A stretch of 13,302 nucleotides of DNA, from NCBI GenBank assembly GCA_052118425.1, contig JBQKHF010000057.1; one strand, 5' to 3'. The notes below the pieces were generated by a model that saw only the letters and a program-made list of their open reading frames with translations, searched no databases and was not told the DNA's origin. Origin of the DNA: Roseburia_C sp900315735. GTDB lineage: Bacteria; Bacillota; Clostridia; Lachnospirales; Lachnospiraceae. Below are positions 7,437-12,238 of this stretch, in pieces (within the stretch, counting starts at the first letter, position 1; each line of letters starts with the position of its first letter). A program made the position numbers and the translations under genes.

Positions 7437-7531
7437 AATGTAAATAGATGGTTTTAATCTCTGTATTTCTATATACCGTCAGATTTCCGTACTTCAAGAG
7501 GATTGATTTTCGTACTCGCCAAGTACGGTTT

Positions 7532-7927
7532 TCAGCCCTCCGGCGTACCATAACCGGATTTCTTGAAGTCGGTGTTTGGAACCGCTTCATAGGATTTCGG
7601 GTAAATGCGGTTGGGTTTTCCACAGCCCTGTTTCTGGATTTCCACCAGCCCCGCATACTGCAACTCCCGCAGGGTGTTGACCGCTTTCTGCCGCCCGCAG
7701 CGGAGCAAAGCGACCACCTCGCAGATGGGGTAGTACAGGTAGACCCGCCCGTACTCGTCCGCCCAGCCGTTCTTCCGGGACAACTCCGCCCGGCGCAGGA
7801 CAAAGGCATACAGCACCTTCGCTTCGTTGCTCAAGGGCTGGAATGTGGGTGCTTCAAAAAGGAAATTGGGGAGCCGGGTGAAACTGAACGCCTTTTCCGG
7901 CTGGTGAATATAAATCGTGTTTGTCAT
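7532..7927 (-). CDS. repA: Replication initiator RepA N-terminal domain protein
   Basis: 131 aa, covering essentially only the RepA_N winged-helix domain of theta-replicating plasmids of Firmicutes: FSFTRLPNFLF (14-24), LSNEAKVLYAFVLRRAELSRKNGW (32-55), YGRVYLYYPICEVVALLRC (59-77) and KAVNTLRELQYAGLVEI (81-97), ending with GKPNRIYPKSY (103-113). Such domains bind origin DNA, and elements like this may use them for replication of the excised or transferred circle. Full initiators are usually more than twice this length; here the frame stops at 7532, and both remaining frames downstream look protein-like for a stretch, suggesting decay or a frameshift in a variable tail. The ATG at 7927 lacks a clear Shine-Dalgarno sequence, which is unusual here. 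Confidence 0.85.
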   Translation of the reverse strand: MTNTIYIHQPEKAFSFTRLPNFLFEAPTFQPLSNEAKVLYAFVLRRAELSRKNGWADEYGRVYLYYPICEVVALLRCGRQKAVNTLRELQYAGLVEIQKQGCGKPNRIYPKSYEAVPNTDFKKSGYGTPEG

Positions 7928-8038
7928 AGCGTGTTTTGTGGACGGTTAGAGGCCCGTTTTCCGGGGCGAATGATAAATGATACCAGCCGCCCCGGTTGAG
8001 GGCTTGCGGAGCCTTGCAAATCAAGGCTTTTCCCGCTC
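7928..8038 (-). other. Spacer between the Cys-rich VLP gene and repA, with a hairpin
   Basis: A 111-base gap with one short dyad: AGCCTTG (8010-8016) and CAAGGCT (8022-8028) around a 5-base loop. Its role is unknown; an origin-associated or translational control element for repA is possible, because repA has no visible ribosome binding site. Confidence 0.3.
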
Positions 8039-8452
8039 TTAACTGTCCACAGCAGACCTCCTTTTCCGTTCACTTTCTGTTTTCTGCCGCCTGTGAACTC
8101 TGGCGGCGCAGTCCGGGCAGTATTTGCCCCGGTTGGACTTCGGGACGAACACACCGCCGCACTCCGCACAGCGTTTCAAGTCCCTGTCCCGGTAAATCTC
8201 CGCTTCCAGCGTCCTGTCCAGCGGCAAGACCGCCCAGCGGAACCACTTGCAGCAGACGGAGAACGAAATCATCTGCGGACAGGCGCAGGTGTCGCCATCG
8301 TCCAGCGCAAGGCAGTTTCCGTCCTCGCAGTTGCAGCACTCCCGGCGTATCAGGCCGCTGGCTCGTCTCTTCTGGGGCGGGGTTATGCGGTAGGGGGAGC
8401 CGTCCGGCCTGTGTTCCAGCGGCGGCAGGTGTTGATAGGGTCTTTTGCTCAT
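8039..8452 (-). CDS. Cysteine-rich VLP-domain protein
   Basis: 137 aa with many cysteines, in two groups: ECCNCEDGNC (38-47), with CACP and CCKW shortly after, and CAECGGVF plus YCPDC near residues 95-115, the latter a probable zinc ribbon. The sequence WAVLPLD carries the VLP signature after which the family is named. These proteins are standard passengers of Clostridia mobilizable elements, encoded just upstream of a RepA_N gene as here, but their biochemical role is not known. GGAGGG stands 4-5 bases before the ATG at 8452. It is the first gene of the leftward backbone Cys-rich - RepA - Mob - small protein - recombinase. Confidence 0.8.
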   Translation of the reverse strand: MSKRPYQHLPPLEHRPDGSPYRITPPQKRRASGLIRRECCNCEDGNCLALDDGDTCACPQMISFSVCCKWFRWAVLPLDRTLEAEIYRDRDLKRCAECGGVFVPKSNRGKYCPDCAARVHRRQKTESERKRRSAVDS

Positions 8453-8586
8453 GCGTCCCTCCGTTTTCTTTGGCGTGTTCTGTTTCCAAGGTGCTTGTCC
8501 ATCGATGAACTATCCCAAGTCTACACCTTTTTGACCGCCTGTGCCGTATATCCAAGAGGTAGGAAATCAGCCTGAAAAACTCCCTA

Positions 8587-8615
8587 TTTCCACGCTCTCG
8601 GATTTGTGATATAAT
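8587..8615 (+). promoter_or_regulatory. Extended -10 promoter of the 87-aa gene
   Basis: A perfect TATAAT (8610-8615) is preceded by TG one base upstream, giving TGATATAAT, an extended -10. TTTCCA at 8587-8592 is a weak -35 at 17-base spacing. It points rightward to the gene at 8681 and probably also supplies the XRE gene when the terminator at 8953 is read through. Confidence 0.65.
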
Positions 8616-8680
8616 CAAAAAAAGATAAAAGACAAATTCAGGTTTCTGGTCTTCTTGCACAAAATAAAGGAGGAGCTATT

Positions 8681-8944
8681 ATGCAAATTGTTTATATTCC
8701 AAGCGAATCAATGTCTGTTCAAGGTAAAAAAGATGAAATCTATAAAAGATATGGGAAAGACTGGAATATTAGAGAACAGGGAGGAGGTAACGGAAATTGG
8801 TTGTTGACCAGAAAAAGTGATGTGCTTGTAGATGGAAAAAGTTATCGTACTTTTGTACTTGAACACTACGGTAAATCCAAGCTGACAGCGAAGCTTGTTG
8901 ATAAATTTCGTGAAGATGTAGCAAATGGTAAAATAAAACTGTAA
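8681..8944 (+). CDS. Hypothetical 87-aa protein
   Basis: Not recognised. The protein starts MQIVYIPSESMSVQGKK, with a central aromatic glycine-rich part (DWNIREQGGGNGNWLL) and a basic C-terminal half ending VANGKIKL. It has no signal peptide or membrane segment. AAAGGAGGAG lies 6-8 bases before the ATG and a good promoter precedes it, so expression is likely. Its base composition is clearly AT-richer than the surrounding element and closer to the host flanks, suggesting separate acquisition. It is followed at once by a strong hairpin (8953-8989). A small regulator, inhibitor or anti-defence factor are all possible; nothing in the sequence decides. Confidence 0.7.
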   Translation: MQIVYIPSESMSVQGKKDEIYKRYGKDWNIREQGGGNGNWLLTRKSDVLVDGKSYRTFVLEHYGKSKLTAKLVDKFREDVANGKIKL

Positions 8945-8952
8945 ATGCCTAT

Positions 8953-8997
8953 GCCGTTATGCTATGAGCATAGTACATAGCATAACGGCTTCTCTTT
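8953..8997 (+). terminator. Strong stem-loop terminator after the 87-aa gene
   Basis: GCCGTTATGCTATG (8953-8966) and its exact complement (8976-8989) form a perfect 14-bp stem with a 9-base loop, followed by TTCTCTTT. The T-tract is interrupted, so termination may be partial, leaving some transcription for the XRE gene 33 bases downstream. Confidence 0.65.
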
Positions 8998-9022
8998 CGT
9001 TGAGCTAGCAAGGAGGGTGAAT

Positions 9023-9823
9023 ATGTCTTTATCCATACAAGAGCGATTAAAAGACCTACGTGTGGAGCGTGGCTTGACGCTGGGGCAGCTTGCGGAGCAG
9101 ACCGGGCTTTCCAAGTCTGCGCTGGGCAGTTACGAAACGGAAGACTTCAAGGACATCAGCCACTATGCCCTTATCCGGCTGGCGAAGTTTTACGGTGTGA
9201 CCGCTGATTATCTGCTGGGGCTGTCTGAAATGAAAAATCACCCAAACGCCGATCTTGCAGACCTGCGTTTGAGTGATGAAATGATTGACCTGCTGAAAAG
9301 CGGGAGGATAGACAATACCCTGCTGTGTGAGCTGGCGGCGCACCCGGATTTCCCCCGGCTGATGGCTGACCTTGAAATCTATGTGAACGGAACGGCACTG
9401 AAACAGGCGCAGGGTGCAAACGCCATAGTGGACACGATGAGCGCAACTGTTATAAAAAAGCATAATCCTGGCATGAGTGATACGCAGTTAAGACAGCTTA
9501 TCACCGCCCATATTGATGAGGACGAGTTTTGCCGCTATGTGATACAACGGGACATAAACGGGATTGCCCTTGCTCTGCGGGAAACACACAAGGACGATTT
9601 TTTCAGCGTCCCAGAGGATAACCCGCTAAAAGAAATGCTGGAAACTGCTGGTGAAATCGTCAGCCAGGACAGCGACACGGAACAAGCGTACTTGGCGTTT
9701 ATCTGCAAACGGCTCAAGCTGAATTTTAGGAAGCTGTCAGTAGAAGAACGGAAGTGGCTGAAAAAGATTGCGGAAAAATCCGACTTGCTGAAGAATCCAA
9801 AACCGCAGAGAGGACGAAGATAA
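9023..9823 (+). CDS. XRE-family transcriptional regulator
   Basis: 266 aa. Residues 3-62 form a Cro/CI-type helix-turn-helix (IQERLKDLRVERGLTLGQLAEQ, then GLSKSALGSYE, YALIRLAKFYGVTADYLLGLSE). The remaining 200 residues are alpha-helical and not recognised; they may serve ligand sensing or oligomerisation. A GTG at 9017 lies inside the Shine-Dalgarno region, so the ATG at 9023, 6 bases after AGGAGG (9011-9016), is taken as start. It is likely the regulator of the element's backbone or of the efflux gene. Its GC-rich codon use matches the backbone and contrasts with the 87-aa gene before it. It is convergent with the efflux gene and shares a terminator with it. Confidence 0.85.
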   Translation: MSLSIQERLKDLRVERGLTLGQLAEQTGLSKSALGSYETEDFKDISHYALIRLAKFYGVTADYLLGLSEMKNHPNADLADLRLSDEMIDLLKSGRIDNTLLCELAAHPDFPRLMADLEIYVNGTALKQAQGANAIVDTMSATVIKKHNPGMSDTQLRQLITAHIDEDEFCRYVIQRDINGIALALRETHKDDFFSVPEDNPLKEMLETAGEIVSQDSDTEQAYLAFICKRLKLNFRKLSVEERKWLKKIAEKSDLLKNPKPQRGRR

Positions 9824-9875
9824 AAAATGCCTGAACGGCGGTTCTGGTTTTTCAGAACCACCATCCAGGCATTTT
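9824..9875. terminator. Bidirectional terminator between XRE and efflux genes
   Basis: AAAATGCCTG (9824-9833) and CAGGCATTTT (9866-9875) form a perfect outer stem, and GGTTCTG (9840-9846) with CAGAACC (9853-9859) an inner one. A-runs on one side become T-runs on the other, so it can stop the rightward XRE transcript and the leftward efflux transcript. Confidence 0.8.
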
Positions 9876-9903
9876 GTTTAGTAATAGAAAAAGGTGCAGT
9901 TGA

Positions 9904-11124
9904 TTATTGCGTATTGTCAATCTCTCTCAAACCGGGTAGTAAAAATACGGCAAGCGCAACGATGATAATGCCAATTCCGCAAATGACAAACCATTTCTCA
10001 ACTCCCAGCCGCTCCGCCAGAGGCCCGGAAATGACAAGGCCAAACGGCATGGCGAGGGAAGCGGCGCTTGTCAGTAGAGAAAAAACTCTCCCCAGATATT
10101 CTGGTTTGACCGTTTCTTGAAAAATCGCATTTTGCACACCGTAAAATGGAGCGGAAATTCCCATAACAGTACAGCACACAACAAAGACAAGAAATGCGTC
10201 TGGCGGCAAAAGCCCGGAGAGCATAATGCTAACGCCCATCAGGAGAACGGAAAGACCGATGGTGTACCGCCGTTTCTTAAAACCGCCCCAAATGCTCAGA
10301 ATGACTCCGCCAAGCAGCATACCAACCGCAAAAGCAATTTCAGCGGCAGAGGCATGGGCCGGTGTTCCTTTGAAGTATGACATACAGATGAGAGGAAAAA
10401 GCGTACTGATTGGCATATAAAAGAACATATAAATTACACCAATCCAGAGCAGAGCAAAGAGGCCCCTGTTTTGCTTTAATACCACATACCCCTCTTTCAT
10501 ATCCTGTAAAAACTGTTGTCTTTTCGTTTCTGGACATAGTTCAGGCGTTGGTATGGACGAAATCGCAACAGTCACACAGGCAAGGATTGCACCCACAATA
10601 TCTAACAATATAATTGCATTAAGAGGCCAAACAGCATATAAAAACGCTGCGGCAGCTGGACTGATAATCGCACTTACTGCTTGCATGGTCTGCGTGTAAC
10701 CAGCGCATTTTGTAAGTTCCTCTTTTGGCACAATCATAGGTGTTGCTGCGCTGAATGCTGGAGAATGAAAAGCAGTTCCCGCACTTCGGATTAACAGGAC
10801 AACCATAATAGACCATACGGGCAATTCCATGTAAAACGCCACCAGCGCCAGAATACCGCCAGCGGCGGCAATTATCAAATCCGCACCAATCATTACGCTT
10901 TTACGGCTGTGCCGGTCAACAAAAGCACCTGCAAACGGGCCTAAACAGGCTTGCGGCAAAAATCCAATCAGTGTTGCCGCCGTCAATATGATTGCAGAAT
11001 TAGTTTTCGCAACCAAATAAAAGATAATGGCCATTTGCAAAATACCGCTGCTAATAAAGGATATTGCTTGTCCGGCAAGAAGTGTAAAATAAGTTTTTCT
11101 CCATGAATTGTTGTTTTGGGTCAT
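9904..11124 (-). CDS. MFS efflux transporter, Mef(A)/Mef(E) macrolide-efflux type
   Basis: 406 aa from the ATG at 11124, which follows AAAGGAGG with 8-base spacing; the longer frame to 11250 runs through the leader hairpins and is rejected. The protein is strongly hydrophobic with about 12 membrane helices. The MFS motif A between helices 2 and 3 reads GAFVDRHSRK (66-75). Stretches such as LQMAIIFYL, SVMIGADLIIAAAG, LTKCAGYTQ, GLFALL and VKPEYLGRVFSL are close to Mef(A) as I recall it, which pumps 14- and 15-membered macrolides out with proton antiport. In streptococci mef is usually followed by msr(D) (ABC-F); no such gene is present. Identity to Mef(A) is clearly well below 100%, so macrolide specificity is likely but unproven. 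Confidence 0.88.
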   Translation of the reverse strand: MTQNNNSWRKTYFTLLAGQAISFISSGILQMAIIFYLVAKTNSAIILTAATLIGFLPQACLGPFAGAFVDRHSRKSVMIGADLIIAAAGGILALVAFYMELPVWSIMVVLLIRSAGTAFHSPAFSAATPMIVPKEELTKCAGYTQTMQAVSAIISPAAAAFLYAVWPLNAIILLDIVGAILACVTVAISSIPTPELCPETKRQQFLQDMKEGYVVLKQNRGLFALLWIGVIYMFFYMPISTLFPLICMSYFKGTPAHASAAEIAFAVGMLLGGVILSIWGGFKKRRYTIGLSVLLMGVSIMLSGLLPPDAFLVFVVCCTVMGISAPFYGVQNAIFQETVKPEYLGRVFSLLTSAASLAMPFGLVISGPLAERLGVEKWFVICGIGIIIVALAVFLLPGLREIDNTQ

Positions 11125-11168
11125 AATGCGAACCTCCTTTTTTATTGCATTGTTCCTTTGTTTCTGCA

Positions 11169-11210
11169 ATAAAAAGCAGGCGTTGTCCCACAGAGAGGGC
11201 AGACGCCTGC
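11169..11210 (-). terminator. Leader terminator ahead of the efflux gene
   Basis: GCAGGCGT (11210-11203 on the minus strand) and ACGCCTGC (11183-11176) form a perfect 8-bp stem, with a CCC/GGG inner pairing, followed by TTTTTATT. Its position between promoter and start codon means it must be bypassed for efflux gene expression. Confidence 0.7.
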
Positions 11211-11268
11211 ATAACAACAAAGCACGAAAAAACACCACGATACAGTTCAAAGACTGCTCGTGTCAAAC

Positions 11269-11313
11269 CTACGTGTTCCTTTGCATACGCACGCAAAAAA
11301 AGCCCACCATCAT
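11269..11313 (-). CDS. Candidate 14-aa leader peptide of the efflux gene
   Basis: A short frame reading MMVGFFCVRMQRNT followed by TAG. It spans the first leader hairpin and its T-run and ends 7 bases before the second hairpin, where a stalled ribosome would disturb that hairpin. No strong Shine-Dalgarno sequence precedes it. A better one (GGAAGGAGG, about 11366-11374) lies further upstream, ahead of only a two-codon frame (GTG TGT TAA). The peptide does not carry the RLR stalling motif of the known mefE leader. This call is tentative. Confidence 0.3.
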   Translation of the reverse strand: MMVGFFCVRMQRNT

Positions 11314-11399
11314 GTGGAAAGGTACTTCTACTTTTTATTGCTTATTAGCGTACACAAATTAACACACGTAAGCCTCCTTCCAATCTCAAACTGTCGCAC

Positions 11400-11429
11400 A
11401 GTATAACACACATCCGATAGACTTGTCAA
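11400..11429 (-). promoter_or_regulatory. Promoter of the efflux gene
   Basis: On the minus strand a perfect TTGACA (11429-11424) and TATACT (11405-11400) are separated by 18 bases. The start point would be near 11393. The -10 region contains GTGTGTTATAC, which is the same 11 bases as the nick region of the oriT at 12009-12019. Confidence 0.75.
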
Positions 11430-11479
11430 CCATTTTTAACCTTGTTTTCCATCTTGTTTTTCCATCTCTTACGGGCAGT

Positions 11480-11560
11480 AGCAAAGCCAGGCGAGCCAGT
11501 CAACGGTCAAGATGAACGGCGCTTTCAGCGCCGCCGTTGACAGTCTCGCCCGTCTTTGCT
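11480..11560. repeat. Large interrupted hairpin
   Basis: Four nested complementary arms form an 81-base structure: AGCAAAG/CTTTGCT (11480-11486, 11554-11560), GCGAG/CTCGC (11491-11495, 11545-11549), GTCAACGG/CCGTTGAC (11499-11506, 11534-11541) and GGCGC/GCGCC (11518-11522, 11528-11532). The outer internal loops are symmetric (4x4 and 3x3). It resembles single-strand origins or cruciform sites in form only. Confidence 0.65.
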
Positions 11561-11573
11561 AATGGGTAATCAA

Positions 11574-11604
11574 GGCGGGAAAGCCATTTTAGGGCTTTCC
11601 CGCC
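11574..11604. repeat. Perfect 12-bp hairpin
   Basis: GGCGGGAAAGCC (11574-11585) and GGCTTTCCCGCC (11593-11604) form a perfect stem with a 7-base loop. Immediately after it ATTTTGGG (11612-11619) pairs with CCCAAAAT (11631-11638). Neither is followed by a good T-run, so ordinary termination is not obvious. Confidence 0.65.
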
Positions 11605-11709
11605 CATTTCAATTTTGGGAGAAGAAAGGCCCCAAAATGAACGAGTGCGGCCAAACACTTTTAGGGATTGGCCACCTTGTCCACCCATCCAGCGGGGCGG
11701 CGGGGAACG

Positions 11710-11748
11710 GTCAAGGCCGGGCGTCAGCCCATTCATTTCAGCCTTGAC
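11710..11748. repeat. Hairpin GTCAAGGC/GCCTTGAC
   Basis: The 8-bp arms at 11710-11717 and 11741-11748 enclose a small inner hairpin (GGGC-GTCA-GCCC, 11719-11730). The left arm overlaps the second copy of the direct repeat AACGGTCAAG. Confidence 0.5.
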
Positions 11749-11900
11749 GGTTTCCTGCCGTCCTGCTACTTTTCCCGGAGTGTGGCCACACATCTGGTCA
11801 CGGTGTCCAGAGCTTTGGGACTTTTTGTCCCATAGGCCGGGGGCGGAGGACGAGGGACGGGGGCTTTCATAATACGCCCTGTCTGCTGCTGAAATCAGCC

Positions 11901-11932
11901 CTTTGTTTCCGGCTTACCAGCCCCAAACAAAG
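11901..11932. repeat. Symmetric hairpin CTTTGTTT/AAACAAAG
   Basis: The outer 8-bp arms (11901-11908, 11925-11932) and inner 4-bp arms GGCT/AGCC (11911-11914, 11919-11922) are separated by a symmetric CC/CC internal loop, with a 4-base terminal loop. Confidence 0.55.
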
Positions 11933-12007
11933 CCCTGCTTTCCTGCCGCGTCAAATGCCCTTGCCCTCCCCGGCGGCAACGGTATTTTCAGGGCAACGCC
12001 GACAGAG

Positions 12008-12039
12008 CGTATAACACACTACACTTTGCTCCGCAAAGT
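12008..12039 (-). other. oriT: oriT of the MobV relaxase
   Basis: The minus strand reads ACTTTGC-GGA-GCAAAGT (12039-12023), a 7-bp hairpin, followed by GTAGTGTG/TTATACG, with the predicted nick between 12015 and 12014. Hairpin, spacing and TAGTGTG/TTATAC core agree with the pMV158-type oriT recognised by MobV relaxases. Strand and family match the mob gene at 6414-7358, although it is about 4.6 kb away in the integrated form. In the excised circle the distance across the attP junction to the recombinase end is only about 150 bases. Confidence 0.85.
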
Positions 12040-12045
12040 CGTGTG

Positions 12046-12070
12046 CCAAATGGGGCGCTGCCCCCTTTGG
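12046..12070. repeat. Hairpin next to oriT
   Basis: CCAAA-t-GGGGC (12046-12056) and GCCCC-c-TTTGG (12060-12070) form 10 base pairs with one symmetric mismatch and a 3-base loop. It directly abuts the oriT hairpin. Confidence 0.55.
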
Positions 12071-12079
12071 AAACCCCCG

Positions 12080-12128
12080 CAACAAACAGGTGCTATGCAC
12101 CCAGCCGGGAGCATAGCGCCGTTTGTTG
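12080..12128. repeat. Long hairpin near the right end
   Basis: CAACAAAC and GCTATGC on the left (12080-12087, 12092-12098) pair with GCATAGC and GTTTGTTG on the right (12111-12117, 12121-12128). The arms are joined by a GG/CC step (12089-12090, 12119-12120), one T-G pair and one bulged A, giving an 18-bp stem with a 12-base loop. It lies 24 bases inside the right terminal repeat. Confidence 0.6.
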
Positions 12129-12152
12129 TCAGCAGCCCGTTTCACGGTCTGC

Positions 12153-12172
12153 GTGTAGTTCCTTGTAAACTG
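12153..12172 (-). repeat. Right terminal inverted repeat
   Basis: The reverse complement of this segment matches 4559-4578 at 19 of 20 bases. It adjoins the AC at 12173-12174 taken as the attR crossover point. Confidence 0.85.
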
Positions 12173-12174
12173 AC
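12173..12174. other. attR crossover dinucleotide (AC)
   Basis: Partner of 4558-4559. To its right the sequence is host gene, beginning with a codon that continues the interrupted reading frame. Confidence 0.6.
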
Positions 12175-12230
12175 CTAAGTTAAAGTTCAAATTAACAGAA
12201 TGGTCTATAGAGGCAACTAAAGGTAAGTAG
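12174..12230 (+). pseudogene. Detached 3' end of the interrupted coiled-coil gene
   Basis: The frame beginning at the attR core reads PKLKFKLTEWSIEATKGK followed by TAG at 12228-12230: 18 residues that complete the protein interrupted at 4558 (261 codons on the left, 279 in total). It is AT-rich like the left flank, has no start of its own and ends 8 bases before the next gene, the spacing expected inside an operon. The inference rests on frame, composition and junction geometry; no homologue was compared. Confidence 0.75.
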
Positions 12231-12238
12231 GTGATTTT

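Larger units (their letters stand above)
11125..11393 (-). promoter_or_regulatory. Attenuator-like leader of the efflux gene
   Basis: The transcript from the promoter at 11400-11429 has a leader of about 270 nt with three stem-loops in a row, each followed by a T-run on the minus strand. They are CCAC/GTGG then T7 (11317 down to 11295); CACGA-CAGT/ACTG-TCGTG then T6 (11262 down to 11227); and GCAGGCGT/ACGCCTGC then TTTTTATT (11210 down to 11168). The last is a convincing intrinsic terminator 45 bases ahead of the gene. Antibiotic-induced ribosome stalling in the leader is a known control of mef and erm genes, and this layout fits that type of transcription attenuation. Confidence 0.65.
11430..12152. 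other. Hairpin-rich non-coding region of the element's right end
   Basis: More than 700 bases without a convincing gene; the open frames here lack ribosome binding sites and overlap palindromes. It holds a run of stem-loops listed separately (11480-11560, 11574-11604, 11612-11638, 11710-11748, 11901-11932, 12046-12070, 12080-12128), plus GTGTGGCCACAC (11780-11791, a perfect palindrome), TGGGAC-TTTTT-GTCCCA (11816-11832) and the oriT hairpin. AACGGTCAAG occurs twice (11502-11511, 11706-11715). A replication origin, single-strand conversion site or structured RNA is plausible. Confidence 0.6.
4558..12174. mobile_element. Integrative mobilizable element of about 7.6 kb (serine recombinase, MobV, RepA_N, mef-type cargo)
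   Basis: The element is GC-rich against AT-rich flanks and is bounded by 20-bp inverted repeats (4559-4578 and 12153-12172, 19 of 20 matching). An AC dinucleotide is present at both junctions, and removing the element rejoins a split reading frame. It carries a large serine recombinase at its left edge, a MobV relaxase with a matching oriT near its right edge, a RepA_N-type initiator domain, a cysteine-rich VLP protein, an XRE regulator and an MFS efflux gene. It has no conjugation apparatus, so it should need a helper element for transfer. It resembles the Tn4451-like mobilizable transposons of Clostridia in logic (serine recombinase plus Mob). I cannot assign a transposon name. Confidence 0.85.

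Noticed and set aside
7330..7809. Minus-strand frame of 159 codons overlapping both repA and the mob start
   Set aside because: It is out of frame with both recognised proteins, lacks a ribosome binding site and is arginine/serine-rich as expected of a frame shadow. Only its middle part was kept as a hint of repA tail decay.
8070..8660. Minus-strand frame of 196 codons overlapping the Cys-rich VLP gene
   Set aside because: The Cys-rich frame has the zinc motifs, a ribosome binding site and a fitting start; this frame has none of these.
11051..11296. 81-codon minus-strand frame through the efflux leader
   Set aside because: It crosses two terminator hairpins and runs out of frame into the efflux gene; it is read as leader RNA. 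The 42-codon N-terminal extension of the efflux frame was dropped for the same reason.
11480..12128. CRISPR array
   Set aside because: The repeats are inverted and different from each other, with no regular direct repeats or spacers and no cas genes.
4559..12172. DDE transposase element (IS or composite transposon)
   Set aside because: Terminal repeats exist, but there is no DDE transposase and no target duplication beyond the dinucleotide; the serine recombinase explains the ends.
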